From Chromera velia (Eukaryota; Sar; Chromeraceae), in assembly GCA_018398765.1 (NCBI GenBank), contig JAHBMJ010004324.1, positions 75,448 through 90,528 on the forward strand: a DNA stretch of 15,081 nucleotides, read 5' to 3'. Each line of letters starts with the position of its first letter. The first letter of the stretch is position 1. This document shows positions 1 through 9,439 of this stretch, one piece after another. The notes under the pieces were generated by a model. It worked only from the letters and a program-made list of their open reading frames with translations, searched no databases and was not told where the DNA came from. The translations under genes and the position numbers were made by a program.

Positions 1-372
1 CACCACACTTCCCCTCATTCCCCTCTTGAGAAGAGGAATGGGTTCTTTGAATATGCTCTTCATGTTCAGCAGCAGCTCTTTCATTCGAGGCACCACCTCC
101 AGAAGGAACCTCTCGCAGAGGTCGGGATCGATTTCGAATGCAGCCTCAAAGAGAGCCTCCACACCATTGTATTGGCTCTTACTCTTCAAGACTGAGTTGG
201 CGTACGCCAATCTTGTGAAGGACTCGATCAGCTGCCCCACAGTCTCGACGGGTTTTTCGAGTTCTTTTTTGACCTTCGACCAGGAGGACTTCTGGAAGGG
301 AAGGAGAATATAATTCTTCGAGACGGTCCCCTTCCCCCCCGAACTTTTTGGTTTCGTTTTCTCTTCAGACAT
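1..372 (-). CDS. PARG: Poly(ADP-ribose) glycohydrolase, N-terminal part (runs off left edge)
   Basis: PARG hydrolyses the ribose-ribose bonds of poly(ADP-ribose), reversing PARP signalling. Reading the minus strand from the ATG at 372-370 gives 124 uninterrupted codons to the window edge. After a short Lys/Ser/Gly-rich leader, the protein follows the start of the PARG helical and catalytic region: an I-L-L-P segment followed by a W (SSWSKVKKEL), a helix around EALFEAAF, then VVPRMKELLLNM and the diagnostic E-P-I-P-L-L-K-R-G-M stretch. In known PARGs the latter is the 'LLPKM...IPLLRQNM' region just before the SQEQ and LLAN segments. The catalytic GGG...QEE motif would lie beyond the edge and is not visible. 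The start is supported by an in-frame TAA at 406-408 with no intervening ATG. No intron is needed within this part. Family assignment comes from remembered family patterns, not from a search. Confidence 0.8.
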   Translation of the reverse strand, partial: MSEEKTKPKSSGGKGTVSKNYILLPFQKSSWSKVKKELEKPVETVGQLIESFTRLAYANSVLKSKSQYNGVEALFEAAFEIDPDLCERFLLEVVPRMKELLLNMKSIFKEPIPLLKRGMRGSVV

Positions 373-980
373 CTCTGTGCTGATACTTAACCTTTCGCTG
401 TTTAGTTATGAAATCGTCTGGTCTGTCTGGCTGGATACGTCTAGCTATGCACGTGTGGATGCGGATCCTTCCCTTTCCGTGGTCGTTTCTCGTCTTGGTG
501 AAGCAAGGCAGCAGGTCCAGCAATCTCTTCCCCTGGGGATGTGCGCCTGACAGTCTGCCGCTAGGCAGCCTCAGAATCAAGACACAACGGAGAGATGGTG
601 TCAGTGCGTCCGTCCTTGCAGGTTCCTCCAGCAAACTCCGTGCAAAAGAATGCTTGGTACTGTAGATGGTGGGATACAGGTATGATGTTGGAAGTCTGCG
701 GATGGATTACGGTTTCTCTCAGCTCTTGGTTTTGAAAATCTCCACGCGATCAAGGTTCTGCCATGAGCATGGAGAGAGAATTGATCGAACGGACGTCAAG
801 GTCAGACACTTCCTCGTATGCATGCACTTATATATACATCTGACGCACGATCATCGAATGGCCCGGAATTAAAGCGAATTTTCGGCGCGCTCCGCCCGGC
901 CTCGAGCATGCATGCATCGAATGTCCCTACGGGACATGCCGTGGCCCCCAGGTGTGCATGTACATGCATGGTAGTCGCCT
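373..980. other. Upstream region of PARG, no gene seen
   Basis: This should contain the 5' untranslated region and promoter of the minus-strand PARG gene. Open frames here are short, overlap each other on both strands and show no recognisable domain, so none is called. From about 800 the sequence becomes rich in CATGCATG-type palindromes. At 938-949 it contains GCCGTGGCCCCC, a motif shared with the R repeats further right, so the stretch just before R1 may itself be old repeat sequence. Confidence 0.5.
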
Positions 981-1381
981 CGGGGGGCAGCTCAGCTCTG
1001 CTGAGATCAGCCGAGGGGCCCTGAGATCGCACGCACTCGCATAACGCATTTTTTCATTTTTGAGGGGGGGGTCGCTTCTATCTCCAAATTCCAAAATATG
1101 CCCCTCAAGCAACTCGCACGGAGCTATAATCGCACATACCTTCATTACTTCGCACATCATGCGTGCCCCTCAAGTAACTCGCACAGAGTTACAAGTACAT
1201 ACTCGCGTAGTCCCGAAAAGCATACTTCATGCACGTTGCCGTGGCTCCCGCCTCATGCATGCATACACCTGCACAAGACATGCCCGAGCCCCCGATGGTG
1301 TGCATCAATCAAATTTGCGGACCCCCTAAAAGGCCCCCCGAGGCACTCACCCAACTGGTTGGGTGTATCTCATATTAATAC
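981..1381 (+). repeat. Dispersed ~400-bp repeat, copy R1
   Basis: This block matches 10481-10880 in the same orientation and 10141-10455 in inverted orientation over most of its length. Recognisable parts in order are: a hairpin CTCAGC-TCT-GCTGAG at 991-1005; a CATTTTTTCATTTTTGAGGGG stretch; two sub-repeats beginning TGCCCCTCAAG at 1099 and 1164; GCCGTGGCTCCCGCC at 1238-1252; a CCCCGAGGCACTCACCCAAC segment; and a terminal hairpin ACCCAACTGGTTGGGT at 1349-1364 followed by an ATTAATA end. No coding capacity is evident. It could be a non-autonomous transposon (MITE-like) or a SINE; no target-site duplication was recognised, so the class is open. Confidence 0.8.
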
Positions 1382-1967
1382 AATGATGTATGGTCGTAGT
1401 TATGCGTGGCTGCGGTATCTGCAAATGCCGGAGAGAGTCGCCGTGCGGCTGTAGACGGCCAGAGACGGCTAAACGGGCTTGAAGGTGAAAAGAAGAAATA
1501 AGGAGACCTCTGCTGTTAGAAACGTTGCCAAAAAGAAAATTATCTACAGGGACTTGCCATGGTCAAAAAAGATGCTATAACGTCCAGACTAACGTGAATT
1601 AAAAAGAAAGTTAAATTATGACTGCACTAACAGATGATTGATAAATCTTTAAAGTAAAAAAGATTTTAAAAAATGTTCCCTCATTCGTAACTTAAATTTA
1701 CTAAAATTCACTTACATTTTTATTTTACGGCCGGGGTGAACATATAGGTCTTTTACATGTAAACATATATATATATTAATACTCCTTTTAACTTCCTTTC
1801 TAGCTTCCTTTATTCATGTTTCATATCATTCTGGTAGTATATAGACATTAGACGTTTTAATTCTATTATTACACTGTTCTTCCAAATCATTTCTAAGATG
1901 TTTTAACACTACATCCAAACTACACCCTTGCCGTAGTTGACTGTGCCCACTTATTCATTTACCCACA
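1382..1967. other. AT-rich spacer, no gene seen
   Basis: The first ~100 bases are GC-balanced. From about 1490 the sequence is AT-rich, with A-runs and an ATATATATATTAATA stretch near 1767. No open frame with recognisable content and no RNA gene was found. Confidence 0.5.
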
Positions 1968-2052
1968 CACTCAGTCACTCACTCACTAAGCCATTTTTGC
2001 TCTCCTCACTCACTCACTCACTCATTCACTCACTCACTTACTTACTCCCTCA
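1968..2052. repeat. (ACTC)n imperfect microsatellite
   Basis: Runs of CACTCACTCACTC, interrupted by a short unique stretch (AAGCCATTTTTGCTCTC), lead directly into the CT-rich minisatellite on the right. Confidence 0.8.
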
Positions 2053-2089
2053 CTTTTCCTGTCTCTCTTCGATCACTCACCCATATGTC

Positions 2090-3475
2090 TAAAGTTAACG
2101 GCTTCTATTAACACTGTCATACCCTCACGCCCAAACGGTTTCTGTTCACATACTTACTCTCTCTGTCTCTCTTCGTTTATATTTATTTACCGACAGGCTC
2201 TTGTGGCTTGAAGTTCTATTTACACAGTGAGTCTCGTTCTCTCTTAATGACCGGCTGTCTCTCTTCATTCACGTACCTACACACCCATGCAAACATCTTT
2301 TGTTTACATACTTGCGCAAGACCTTGTTCTTCTTCATTCACACACACGCCCAAACGGTAACCTAGCCTGTTCATACCAGTTCAAGCACTCGTTTTCCCTG
2401 TCTGTTTTCATTCACCCACACCGTCATGATACCCCAAATGGCTTCTGTTTACACACTTGCTCTCCATGTCTCTCTTCATTATTCTTCATTTATTTACTGC
2501 CTGAGGCCCAAGCGGCTTCTGCTCACACACTTGCTCTCCTTGTATCTCCTTGTCTCTGTTCCTTCACCCACATGTGCAAACGGCTTCTGTACACACTCCT
2601 CTCCCTGGCTCTCTTCATTCATCTACCTAGTCATCCACAGGCCCAAGCAGCTTCTGTTCAGACACTTGATCTCTCTCTATTCACCCACAGGCCTAGCCAT
2701 AGGCCTAAGCAGCTTCTATTCAGTGACACACACTTGATCTCTCTTCATTTATCCACAGGCCTAAGCAGCTTCTATTCAGTAATACACACTTGATCTCTCT
2801 TCATTCATCTACAGGCCCAAGCGGCTTCTGTTCAGTAACACACACTTGATCTCTCTTTATTCATTCACGGGCCCAATTGAGGGGCTTCTGTTTACACACT
2901 CGTTCTCCTTGTCTCTTTTTCTTCACCTAAACGCCCAAACGGCTTCTGTTCACACACACGCACCCATACGCCCAAGCGGCTTCTGTTCACACACTTGTTC
3001 TCCTTGTTTCTCTTCCTTTACCCAAACGCCTAAACGGCTTCTGTTCACACATACGCACCCATATGCCCATTGCAAACGGCTTCTTTTCATACACTTGCTC
3101 TCCCTGTCTCTCTTCATTCATCCACATGCAAGCCCAAGCGGCTTCTGTTCACACACTTGACATCTCTTCATTCATGCACAGGTCCAAGCGGCTTTTGTTC
3201 ACCTAGTTGTTCATACACTCGTTCTCCTTGTCTCTAGCTCCTTATAATTTGCCTGCACGCCCAAACGGCTTCTGTTCACATACTCATACATACTTATATA
3301 CACACTCACTCTCTGTGTCTCTCTTCATTCATCTACATGCAGGCCCAAGCGGCTTCTATTCATACACACACTTTCTCCCCATGTCCCTCTTTCTCCATAT
3401 ACCTTCGGCTTTTATTCACACACTTGCTTATATACCTAGCTTCATCCACAGGCCCAAACACCTTCTGCTGACATC
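2090..3475 (+). repeat. Degenerate minisatellite, unit about 40-80 bp
   Basis: More than 20 imperfect units share the cores GCCCAAGCGGCTTCTGTTCA, CACACTTG and CTCTCTTCATTCATCCACA. Cores fall for example near 2098, 2131, 2433, 2507, 2642, 2703, 2760, 2815, 2932, 2971, 3028, 3131, 3258, 3343 and 3449. The units at 2642-2860 are the most regular (about 55-60 bp apart). Units vary in length and base changes are frequent, so the array is old. It is pyrimidine-rich on the plus strand. Open frames here translate into repeating Ser/Leu/His peptides because stops are rare in CT-rich sequence; I do not regard them as genes. Confidence 0.9.
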
Positions 3476-3729
3476 TCTCCCTCTTGAACTCACTAAGTAC
3501 TGGACCTATACGCGGTGAGCGTTTCCACAACATTTCAAAGTGAATACACGCACTATAGACAGTACTTCGCATGCATTCCAAATTCTCAAGTGGAGGTACT
3601 AGAAGAAAGTCGAGAATTCAGGCACTGAAGAATGACAAGAGGAGCCAAGTAGAGAAAAAGAAGACGGACAAAAAGAAAAGATCTAACATTTCGATTCCTA
3701 CAGATCAAATTAACCGTTTTCTCTCTTTA
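3476..3729. other. Spacer between minisatellite and PLE, no gene seen
   Basis: Purine-rich around 3600-3690, with a short Lys/Arg-rich open frame of 60 codons that runs into the PLE terminal repeat and resembles nothing known. It shows no similarity to the sequence flanking the right-hand PLE repeat, which supports the element boundary at about 3730. Confidence 0.4.
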
Positions 3730-4021
3730 ATAATGGAGATTCTAGGAAATTGATAGTCTCTTCAAACAGCTGAGATCTTATGTTGTCTGTGTACGAATAT
3801 GTTGGTAGGAGCACACAGTCAATCTACCATAATCCAGTACAATCCAACAGGCTGCTATCTGATTCAATTGGAATTCATCGAATACATGCTAATTAACCGA
3901 CATACAAAAAATGTATGCATGCAAAAAATTTTGGAGACTGAAGCTTCGCATACACGCCGAGCTAAACATTAATAGCTCGAAATTAGCATGCCAATTAATC
4001 GCAGTATTACGTTGATCCTTG
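3730..4021 (-). repeat. PLE terminal direct repeat, 3' copy
   Basis: Aligns without gaps to 9554-9845 at a constant offset of 5824 bases. By my hand alignment 275 of 292 positions match, and all 17 differences are transitions. Homology begins at ATAATGGAGATTCTAGG and ends at CTTG. It contains a TGTATGCATGCA stretch near 3911 and many TTAAT/ATTAA words. It may carry the RNA 3' end or promoter, as pLTRs of other PLEs do; that is inference. Confidence 0.92.
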
Positions 4022-4194
4022 CAAGCTGATGGATAGACTGTAGGCATGATTAGAGAACACACGTAGTGTCCCGCGCACGACGCCCCTCCGTATCCATACC
4101 GCTGTCTTTTGTCTATCGCTGACGGTTCTTAGGTGCACTTGCGGAAGCAAACGACAACAAAGGGCTGTAACGTTGGAAATTAGTCATATATAGA
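4022..4194 (-). other. PLE 3' non-coding segment
   Basis: Lies between the RT stop codon (TAA at 4195-4197) and the 3' terminal repeat. A second in-frame TAA a few codons downstream of the first supports a genuine end to the RT reading frame. No hairpin or ribozyme core was recognised. Confidence 0.5.
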
Positions 4195-5859
4195 TTATTT
4201 TAGAACAAAACAAAGAAAGGACAAACGCGCCTTCCAAAGAGAATGAAGGCCATCATCACTAGTACGACGGACTGTAGACATGAACACATCAACTTTACTT
4301 TTTTGAAGTAAAAATAAAACAGGCCATCTCAGAATATATAACTCCAAAAACAGAAAAGTGAGTTCGTCAATCAAGACAACCGCAGGTGCATTACAAAAAA
4401 GAAGGGTCCGGATAAGATGAGAAGATATTAGGCCCTTCTTGGCCGAAATAGAAGGAACACAGGAGAAAGCATGCATCAAACGCACTCTATGAAGTGAAGG
4501 TAGGTTAGGAAAAGACGACCATCCTCCAGAAATAGGCAACAGAGAAAAAGCAACCAAATCACGAAAGAAATTAAAAAGAACATCCCGGTTAGGATTAACA
4601 GCAGCAAAAAGCAAAATCGAAGGAGATTCCAGTAAAGAAAAAAGATGCAGGCCAAGCACCGTAGATGCTTTTTGACGTTCTAAAATGCACGCAGGACTGT
4701 AGAAGTCTTCCTCAAGTAACTTTTCTATCATAGGGTCATTTGGTACGTTACTCATACCACAGTCAGACCTAAAAACAATTGTTCTATCGTCCATGTATCT
4801 CCCTGTCATCCATTTCTCCCCCCCCCATGAAGGCTTCGATCTCATCAATGCAACAGAGTATTCTTTCCACGCAGCAAAAAATCGGGCCCCACCAGGAGAG
4901 CAAGGACTCCCTTGAGGAAACCCTTCATGCTGTCTGACCATCTTCCCTCGAACGCGAATTACATTTGAAACAAAATCAAGATTAATTATACGAGTCAGCA
5001 TATCAAGAGGGCAAGAAAGTGCATTCGCATAATTGCAGTGGGAGGATAAAAAAGCAACAAGTTTTAAGTAACGTCTCCGAGAATACCACTTCTCACCCTC
5101 TCCCGGACCCGCCTCTTTAATATAAAAAGACTTATGAGTGGGCAACACAACAAAACGATATCTAGAGGAAGAATGAATGAAATGAACAAAGTTATTCAAA
5201 CAAGAAAGGAAATCAGCTCTAGGTAGAGAAGGAAAAAATGCTTTTATGTCGTCCACCAGCAGACCAAATCCATCCCGAGGCCAATACAAATTAGAAAAAA
5301 GATAAGAGCCACGATCTGCAAGTCTCCCAAACCCTGAATTAAAGATCCCAACCTTATTTTAAAAAGCAAAGACAGAGTCAAAGTCACAATGCGGTGAAAA
5401 GTAAGAAAGACAGCCATTTAAAGCCTTGCAAAGGAAAGAAAAAATCTCACGTCTGGCGTGTCTCTTATAAGATACCAATGGCCTATACTTCAAAGAGGAC
5501 CAAGACTCAGGGAGATCCCTCTCAACTCCCCAAGACTTACGCTTCACCCAAAGGATCCCAATCCCAAAGTGGTGTTTCTTCCTGTCAAATTTCTTAAACT
5601 GATTTAAAAAAGACACCCATGCATCCTTTTCATTTGGAAAACCATTCTCCAGAAGGTCCAGAGAAGCAGAAAACTCACCCTCTCCAATTCTTCCATAAGA
5701 AGAATCAAAAAGAAAAGCTCTTGCCACTGCCTCAATGTATTTCCCTTTACATAAAAAAACTAGATCTCCTCTGGCCTTGTCAACTGATACAACCGCTAGA
5801 GCAGTCAATAACCTTCTTACTGTCATAGACTTCCTTGGGACGGCCGGCCCCTTTCTCAT
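4195..5859 (-). pseudogene. PLE reverse transcriptase domain, one in-frame TAA
   Basis: The RT would copy element RNA at a nicked target. From 5859 downward, the first 166 codons carry a D-K-A motif (V-S-V-D-K-A-R-G-D, residues 23-31), the counterpart of the PLE/telomerase 'DKG' motif. They also carry an RT1-like G-I-L-W-V-K-R-K-S-W segment (101-110) and K-Y-R-P-L-V-S (RT2, 124-130). A TAA at 5359-5361 interrupts, and the same frame continues. From codon TTG at 5289 come motif A (V-D-D-I-K-A-F-F-P-S-L, residues 12-22), motif B (P-Q-G-S-P-C-S-P, 125-132), the catalytic Y-M-D-D (165-168, bases 4786-4797), and a motif D/E-like T-V-L-G-L-H-L-F. The ~110 residues between motifs A and B leave room for an insertion like the IFD of PLEs and telomerase. 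The catalytic residues are intact; only the stop and the upstream frame change break it. Confidence 0.9.
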
Positions 5860-6931
5860 TTACCTGAACACACGAAAGCGTTGAAACCCACCGCTCTCGA
5901 AGGTCGGTAACCATTGCAGGAGACAAAATCCCTTTCATCGACCTGCCTCTTGTATTCTCCCTCCCCCTCCCCCTTCCTATTGTCCTCCCTAGACCAACCC
6001 CCTCCCGAGTGCCACCATCAGAAGCGAGAACAGAACGGAGGAAAGACTCAATACCCTTAGAAACAACATTCTATGCACCAGTGTTAGGCCATAATTTGGC
6101 CTTGGAAGAAAAATGAAGGGGAAGAGAGAAGAAAGATCTAGGAGAGGAAGACGCAGACAGTAGACAACATATATGACCATCAAGCAAAGGAAGATCAAAT
6201 AATTCTGCAATTTCTATATAACGACACGACGATCCACAAGAAGAACTTTCACCCCCTCCTCCTTCCCCACAAATCCTATATGTATTGTCCAAAGTTTGTT
6301 GAAGATCAGTCAGCTTTGTGGAGAGAAAGCAAAGCCTCACGTTTGACAACGGAGACACAGTTTTCCTTATCTCTTCAAACATGGTAAAATAAAAAGATCG
6401 GAAAAAAGACAAGTCAGCGAGGGGCACCTGAATCGTAATCAGCTCCCTTCTGAGGAAAGTCGCTGCTGACCAGCCATTCAACTCGCATATTCGTCTCACA
6501 TTCAAGTTAAAAGTTGCCCTCCCTCCCCCAAGAATCCCGCCCCTGGACACCATGCGTATACATGCACTCAAATCATTCTTCGTCGTATCAAATGAACGAA
6601 GAGACGAATCAGAAAGGACCTTCTTGAACAATGCAGTCAGCAATCGTACACGAAAAAGAGAAATCACATCCCCTTCCCCTCTCTTCGTCCCCACACCCTC
6701 TTCGCCAGTGACCCTATAGAGGAAAAGAGAGCAAGATTGGAAAATGCCTCCTTTATCAACTCCTCTCACCAACTTCGACATGTGAACAGAAGATTCAAGT
6801 CTCCTCCTCAGACTTGAAACCCTGTCACTACACCTGCACGGAATTGAGTGAACATCCCTTTTATTAGGGTCCCTCAAATTACGTGCCGGGTCTGACTTAT
6901 TCTTGAATCTCCTCAACACACTAACGGTATT
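5860..6931 (-). pseudogene. PLE linker between endonuclease and RT
   Basis: Continues the endonuclease frame for about 290 codons to a TAG at 6071-6073, then stays open past 5860 to a TGA at 5780-5782. The RT frame, one base shifted, is closed by a TAA at 5860-5862, so the frame change must fall within about 5783-5862. Content is basic, then a hydrophobic helical stretch (Q-V-P-L-A-D-L-S-F-F-R-S-F-Y-F), a Gly/Ser/Cys-rich patch and a Gly/Arg-rich run near 5960. I recognise no named domain. The position matches the poorly conserved region before the RT fingers in PLEs. An intron from 6054 to 5784 (GT...CAG) would also join the two frames, but it would remove protein-like sequence, so a 1-base indel is the simpler reading. 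Confidence 0.65.
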
Positions 6932-7471
6932 CTATGTAGGTTTGTATACACGAATATATAAGTACTCCATCATGCGCAAATTCATCTGCCCACCCCCAAT
7001 CTTTGCAATAGGAAAGATAACAAAGAGGCCGTGTCTGGAAGCATCAGCAGACAAAATAGAATAGAAGCAATGTACATACCCACGACCCATCTTATTACAT
7101 TTCCTCCCAACGCGACGCAGTTTTAATGCACTTGTAAGGTGCTGAAAGAACCGATCAAGCGCCCTACCAATGGTACTTCCAATATAAAAGCCTCTCTTCC
7201 ATCGTGACTAAATCAAATATATTACTCCCTTGTCCCACCATGATGCATCCTCTTCCACCCCAGCATAAGCATCCTTGACCTCTCTCAGAAAGGAAGAATA
7301 TTTCATATCAGACAGGCCCAACCATGTAGAAACAGCCAGCAAATGGGAATATACAAGTCTCCTCAAACATTTCTGACCAAACTCTCTCTTAAAGACAGTC
7401 CGAAGCTTGTAAGAAGGATTCATCACATCCTCAGGGGACGCAGACATAACATGGAGAGTGTATGAAGGTGG
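6932..7471 (-). pseudogene. PLE GIY-YIG endonuclease domain, interrupted by two TAG codons
   Basis: GIY-YIG nucleases nick DNA with a metal ion, a Tyr/Arg pair and a late Glu. Here the first motif is W-D-K-G-V-I-Y-L-I (V-I-Y replacing G-I-Y). In the same frame, just past a TAG (7208-7210), comes R-G-F-Y-I-G-S-T, the YIG motif. Then come the catalytic-type Arg and His in R-A-L-D-R-F-F-Q-H-L, a stretch with R-H-G-L-F-V-I-F-P-I, and a late catalytic-type Glu in L-R-M-M-E-Y-L-Y-I-R, followed by K-P-T, a second TAG (6932-6934) and N. All key residues are present and correctly ordered. The domain is preceded by ~80 codons rich in Leu/Tyr helices (7211-7447) after the TAG at 7472-7474. Its place N-terminal to the RT is the permuted arrangement of Naiad/Chlamys PLEs. 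Confidence 0.85.
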
Positions 7472-8410
7472 CTATGTCGTCTGAATGACAAGAACCGTCG
7501 TTAACGGGCAATCGCATCTGTGAATCTCCAATATGCAAACAGGACAGGCTTGAACTGCGTGCACATGGAGGGATGTAACAAACATCCGCACCCCAGCTAA
7601 TCTGAGGGAAAGACGATCAAGGTCAAACTCCACTTTCTCTCTCACACTTTCCCTGCCAAAACCCCTTCCATTCCCTATATCCTTCCCAATCACTCCAACC
7701 AGTTCCCTCACTTTCTCATACAATTCATCAGACAAAGATAACAAAAAAAAAGAATCAAAATTAATTTGAACATTCAACTGACTACTGCTCCTCCCGACAT
7801 GGCATTGCTCCTCAGTCCCTAGTCAATCAAGTCCCACCTGGCGACCCCCCATTCCCTTCCCCCCTTCTCCCTCCTTCTCTTGCTGTGGACAGAGAGCCTC
7901 AACCCTCTTCTTCTGTATGATGAAAGCATAAACGAGTTCCAGAAGGTCACAGCCCTCCAGATCCCCGTTCACTGCACTATCCCTCAGCGCTGAGATCATC
8001 TCCTTCCTCACCTGGCCCCGCCGTGTTTCACTGCACATAACAGACACCATCAGTCTGGCATCATCCATACATTTTTGCCAGAGTTTCCCCCCCAAACCTC
8101 CATTCTTTGGTTGTCAATACACCGGAAGGTCGACCAGTGTCTCATATGCGATCCTCCCACCTACCATCGGCACATTAGGGGGGAAGATTTGCATTCCATT
8201 CATTGTAGGCCTGTCCCTCCTGGCGGATGACGGTCTGAAGGGCGTCACAGCTCTCTTTCGCATCTGCTGACCCTCCCCCTCTCTCTCCCCCATAGATCTC
8301 GGGGTCATGAACCCCGAGTCTGTCATTCCCTGCTTCCCCTCAGAGGAATGCGTTACCTGCCTCATTCGCTTAGGTAACCCTGTCCCTGCCTGTCTACCAA
8401 AGCCATCCTA
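7472..8410 (-). pseudogene. PLE middle region with cysteine cluster, several stops
   Basis: Same reading frame as the segments on both sides, broken by TAG (8408-8410), TGA (8114-8116), TGA (7823-7825) and TAG (7472-7474). The first part is low-complexity and basic (Arg/Gly/Pro/Ser). The second, around 7850-8095, looks like a folded helical segment (K-L-W-Q-K-C-M-D-D-A-R-L-M and L-L-E-L-V-Y-A-F-I-I). The third ends in a cysteine cluster, A-C-P-V-C-I-L-E-I-H-R-C-D-C-P (about 7510-7555), immediately before the endonuclease. The spacing C-x2-C-x5-H-x-C-x-C suggests metal binding, and a Zn-finger-like element next to the nuclease would fit permuted PLEs. That assignment is inference. Confidence 0.6.
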
Positions 8411-9439
8411 CATCCCTCCCCCCCCCACCCCGTTTGCCCCTGCATTGCCGTTCATTCTCGGGTTTCCATTAGGCACCATCAAGCTAATTCCCCCATCCCC
8501 CTTCTTCCCATCATTCATCCCTCTGTTCACCATTCCACTTCCCCCAGTCTGATGTACATCCACCCCTGTGTTTGGAATCCCCTTCTCCGTCACCTCAGGG
8601 CCATCTACATCTACGTCCTCAACTGTGATCCCCCCTGATTGGATGTCACAGGTCGGGTACATAGAGTGTTTCCCACCCATTGGCCTACTCACCCCCCTTC
8701 CCCGGGTTTTCTTCATCTCTTCCTGAAGACGAACAACCCGCCCATGAATTTCCATAACTCCATGCTCTTTCACCATCTCCGCCACTGAGTACAACATCTC
8801 ACTCGCTACATCTACCTGTGCCCCTGCTTTGGCAGCTATATGTTCTATAGCCAGATATGCATCAATGTATGCAGCCCCCTCACTTCTCACTTTGTTTGTC
8901 AGCCTTTGGGTGTATTCTCTGTATTCCATTCCCTTCTGCATCATCATATACCCCCTTCTGGATTTTGAGAACACCCCGTCGAGCGGCATCTGAAGCATTG
9001 GCATCAACACCCCTTCCACCATCTCATCACATGCTTCCTTTACCTTCATCATTCCGATATATGCCTTTTTGTTGATCTCTCCCCCCTTCTTCATCTTCCT
9101 CGACGGCATAATCAGCCTATCGTATGCCTGTTTATTCATTACCTCCACCTTCATTGAGGACTTGAGGGCATCCTTGTTCATGGCTTTCAAATTCGCAGCG
9201 TCTGCCACCCTCATCTTTAGCAGGACCCATTCTATCATTCCCGTCTTCTCTGTGTCGAACGTATTGACGATGACCTCGTCTGCCTTCAGCTCATGACACG
9301 GTAGATATGATTTTACAACCATTCTATCTAGGATCCTCTTCCTCGGCTCGACCATTCTCCCCGTATCCGGGGGCGCTTCTTCTACTTCTACCTGACCGAG
9401 CCGTTCTTTCACAGACTTATATATCTTCAAGTCCCTCAA
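8408..9439 (-). pseudogene. PLE N-terminal region, unknown Met-rich basic protein
   Basis: An unbroken 343-codon frame upstream of, and in phase with, the rest of the element. It stays open upstream to about 9520 without an ATG; the first ATG is at 9353-9355. The first ~250 residues look helical and charged, with many Lys, Glu and Met (about 33 Met). Examples are M-K-V-E-V-M-N-K-Q-A-Y-D-R-L, Y-I-D-A-Y-L-A-I-E-H-I-A-A-K-A and an R-L-Q-E-E-M-K-K-T-R-G-R-G end. The last ~90 residues are Gly/Asn/Asp-rich and probably disordered. I recognise no family. It may act as an RNA-binding ORF1-like module, or be the N-terminus of one polyprotein ending in RT. The excess Met could partly come from ACG-to-ATG or GTG-to-ATG transitions. 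No zinc knuckle or protease motif is visible. Confidence 0.6.

Noticed and set aside
365-634. Minus-strand 89-codon frame ending just before the PARG ATG, as a possible upstream exon
   Set aside because: It ends in its own stop overlapping the PARG start in another frame, has no recognisable content, and the PARG ATG has an in-frame stop upstream.
1098-1454. 118-codon open frame across repeat R1
   Set aside because: It reads through a dispersed repeat whose other copies do not keep the frame, and its composition follows the repeat.
2090-3475. CRISPR-like array
   Set aside because: Units are degenerate and of variable length, spacers are not unique, the genome is eukaryotic and no cas gene is near.
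2287-3518. Open frames encoding repeating Ser-Leu-Ser-Leu-Phe-Ile-His peptides
   Set aside because: Several overlapping frames repeat equally, unit lengths are not multiples of three, and similar DNA repeats explain them.
3571-3753. 60-codon Lys/Arg-rich open frame
   Set aside because: No similarity recognised, and its last codons are PLE terminal repeat sequence; likely chance.
7823-8116. Selenocysteine codons (two in-frame TGA), as in some Naiad elements
   Set aside because: Most stops in the frame are TAG or TAA, the TGA sites lie in low-complexity parts, and no SECIS-like structure was recognised.
8307-9296. Plus-strand open frames opposite the PLE N-terminal region
   Set aside because: They are antisense shadows of the longer minus-strand frame that is in phase with recognisable PLE domains.
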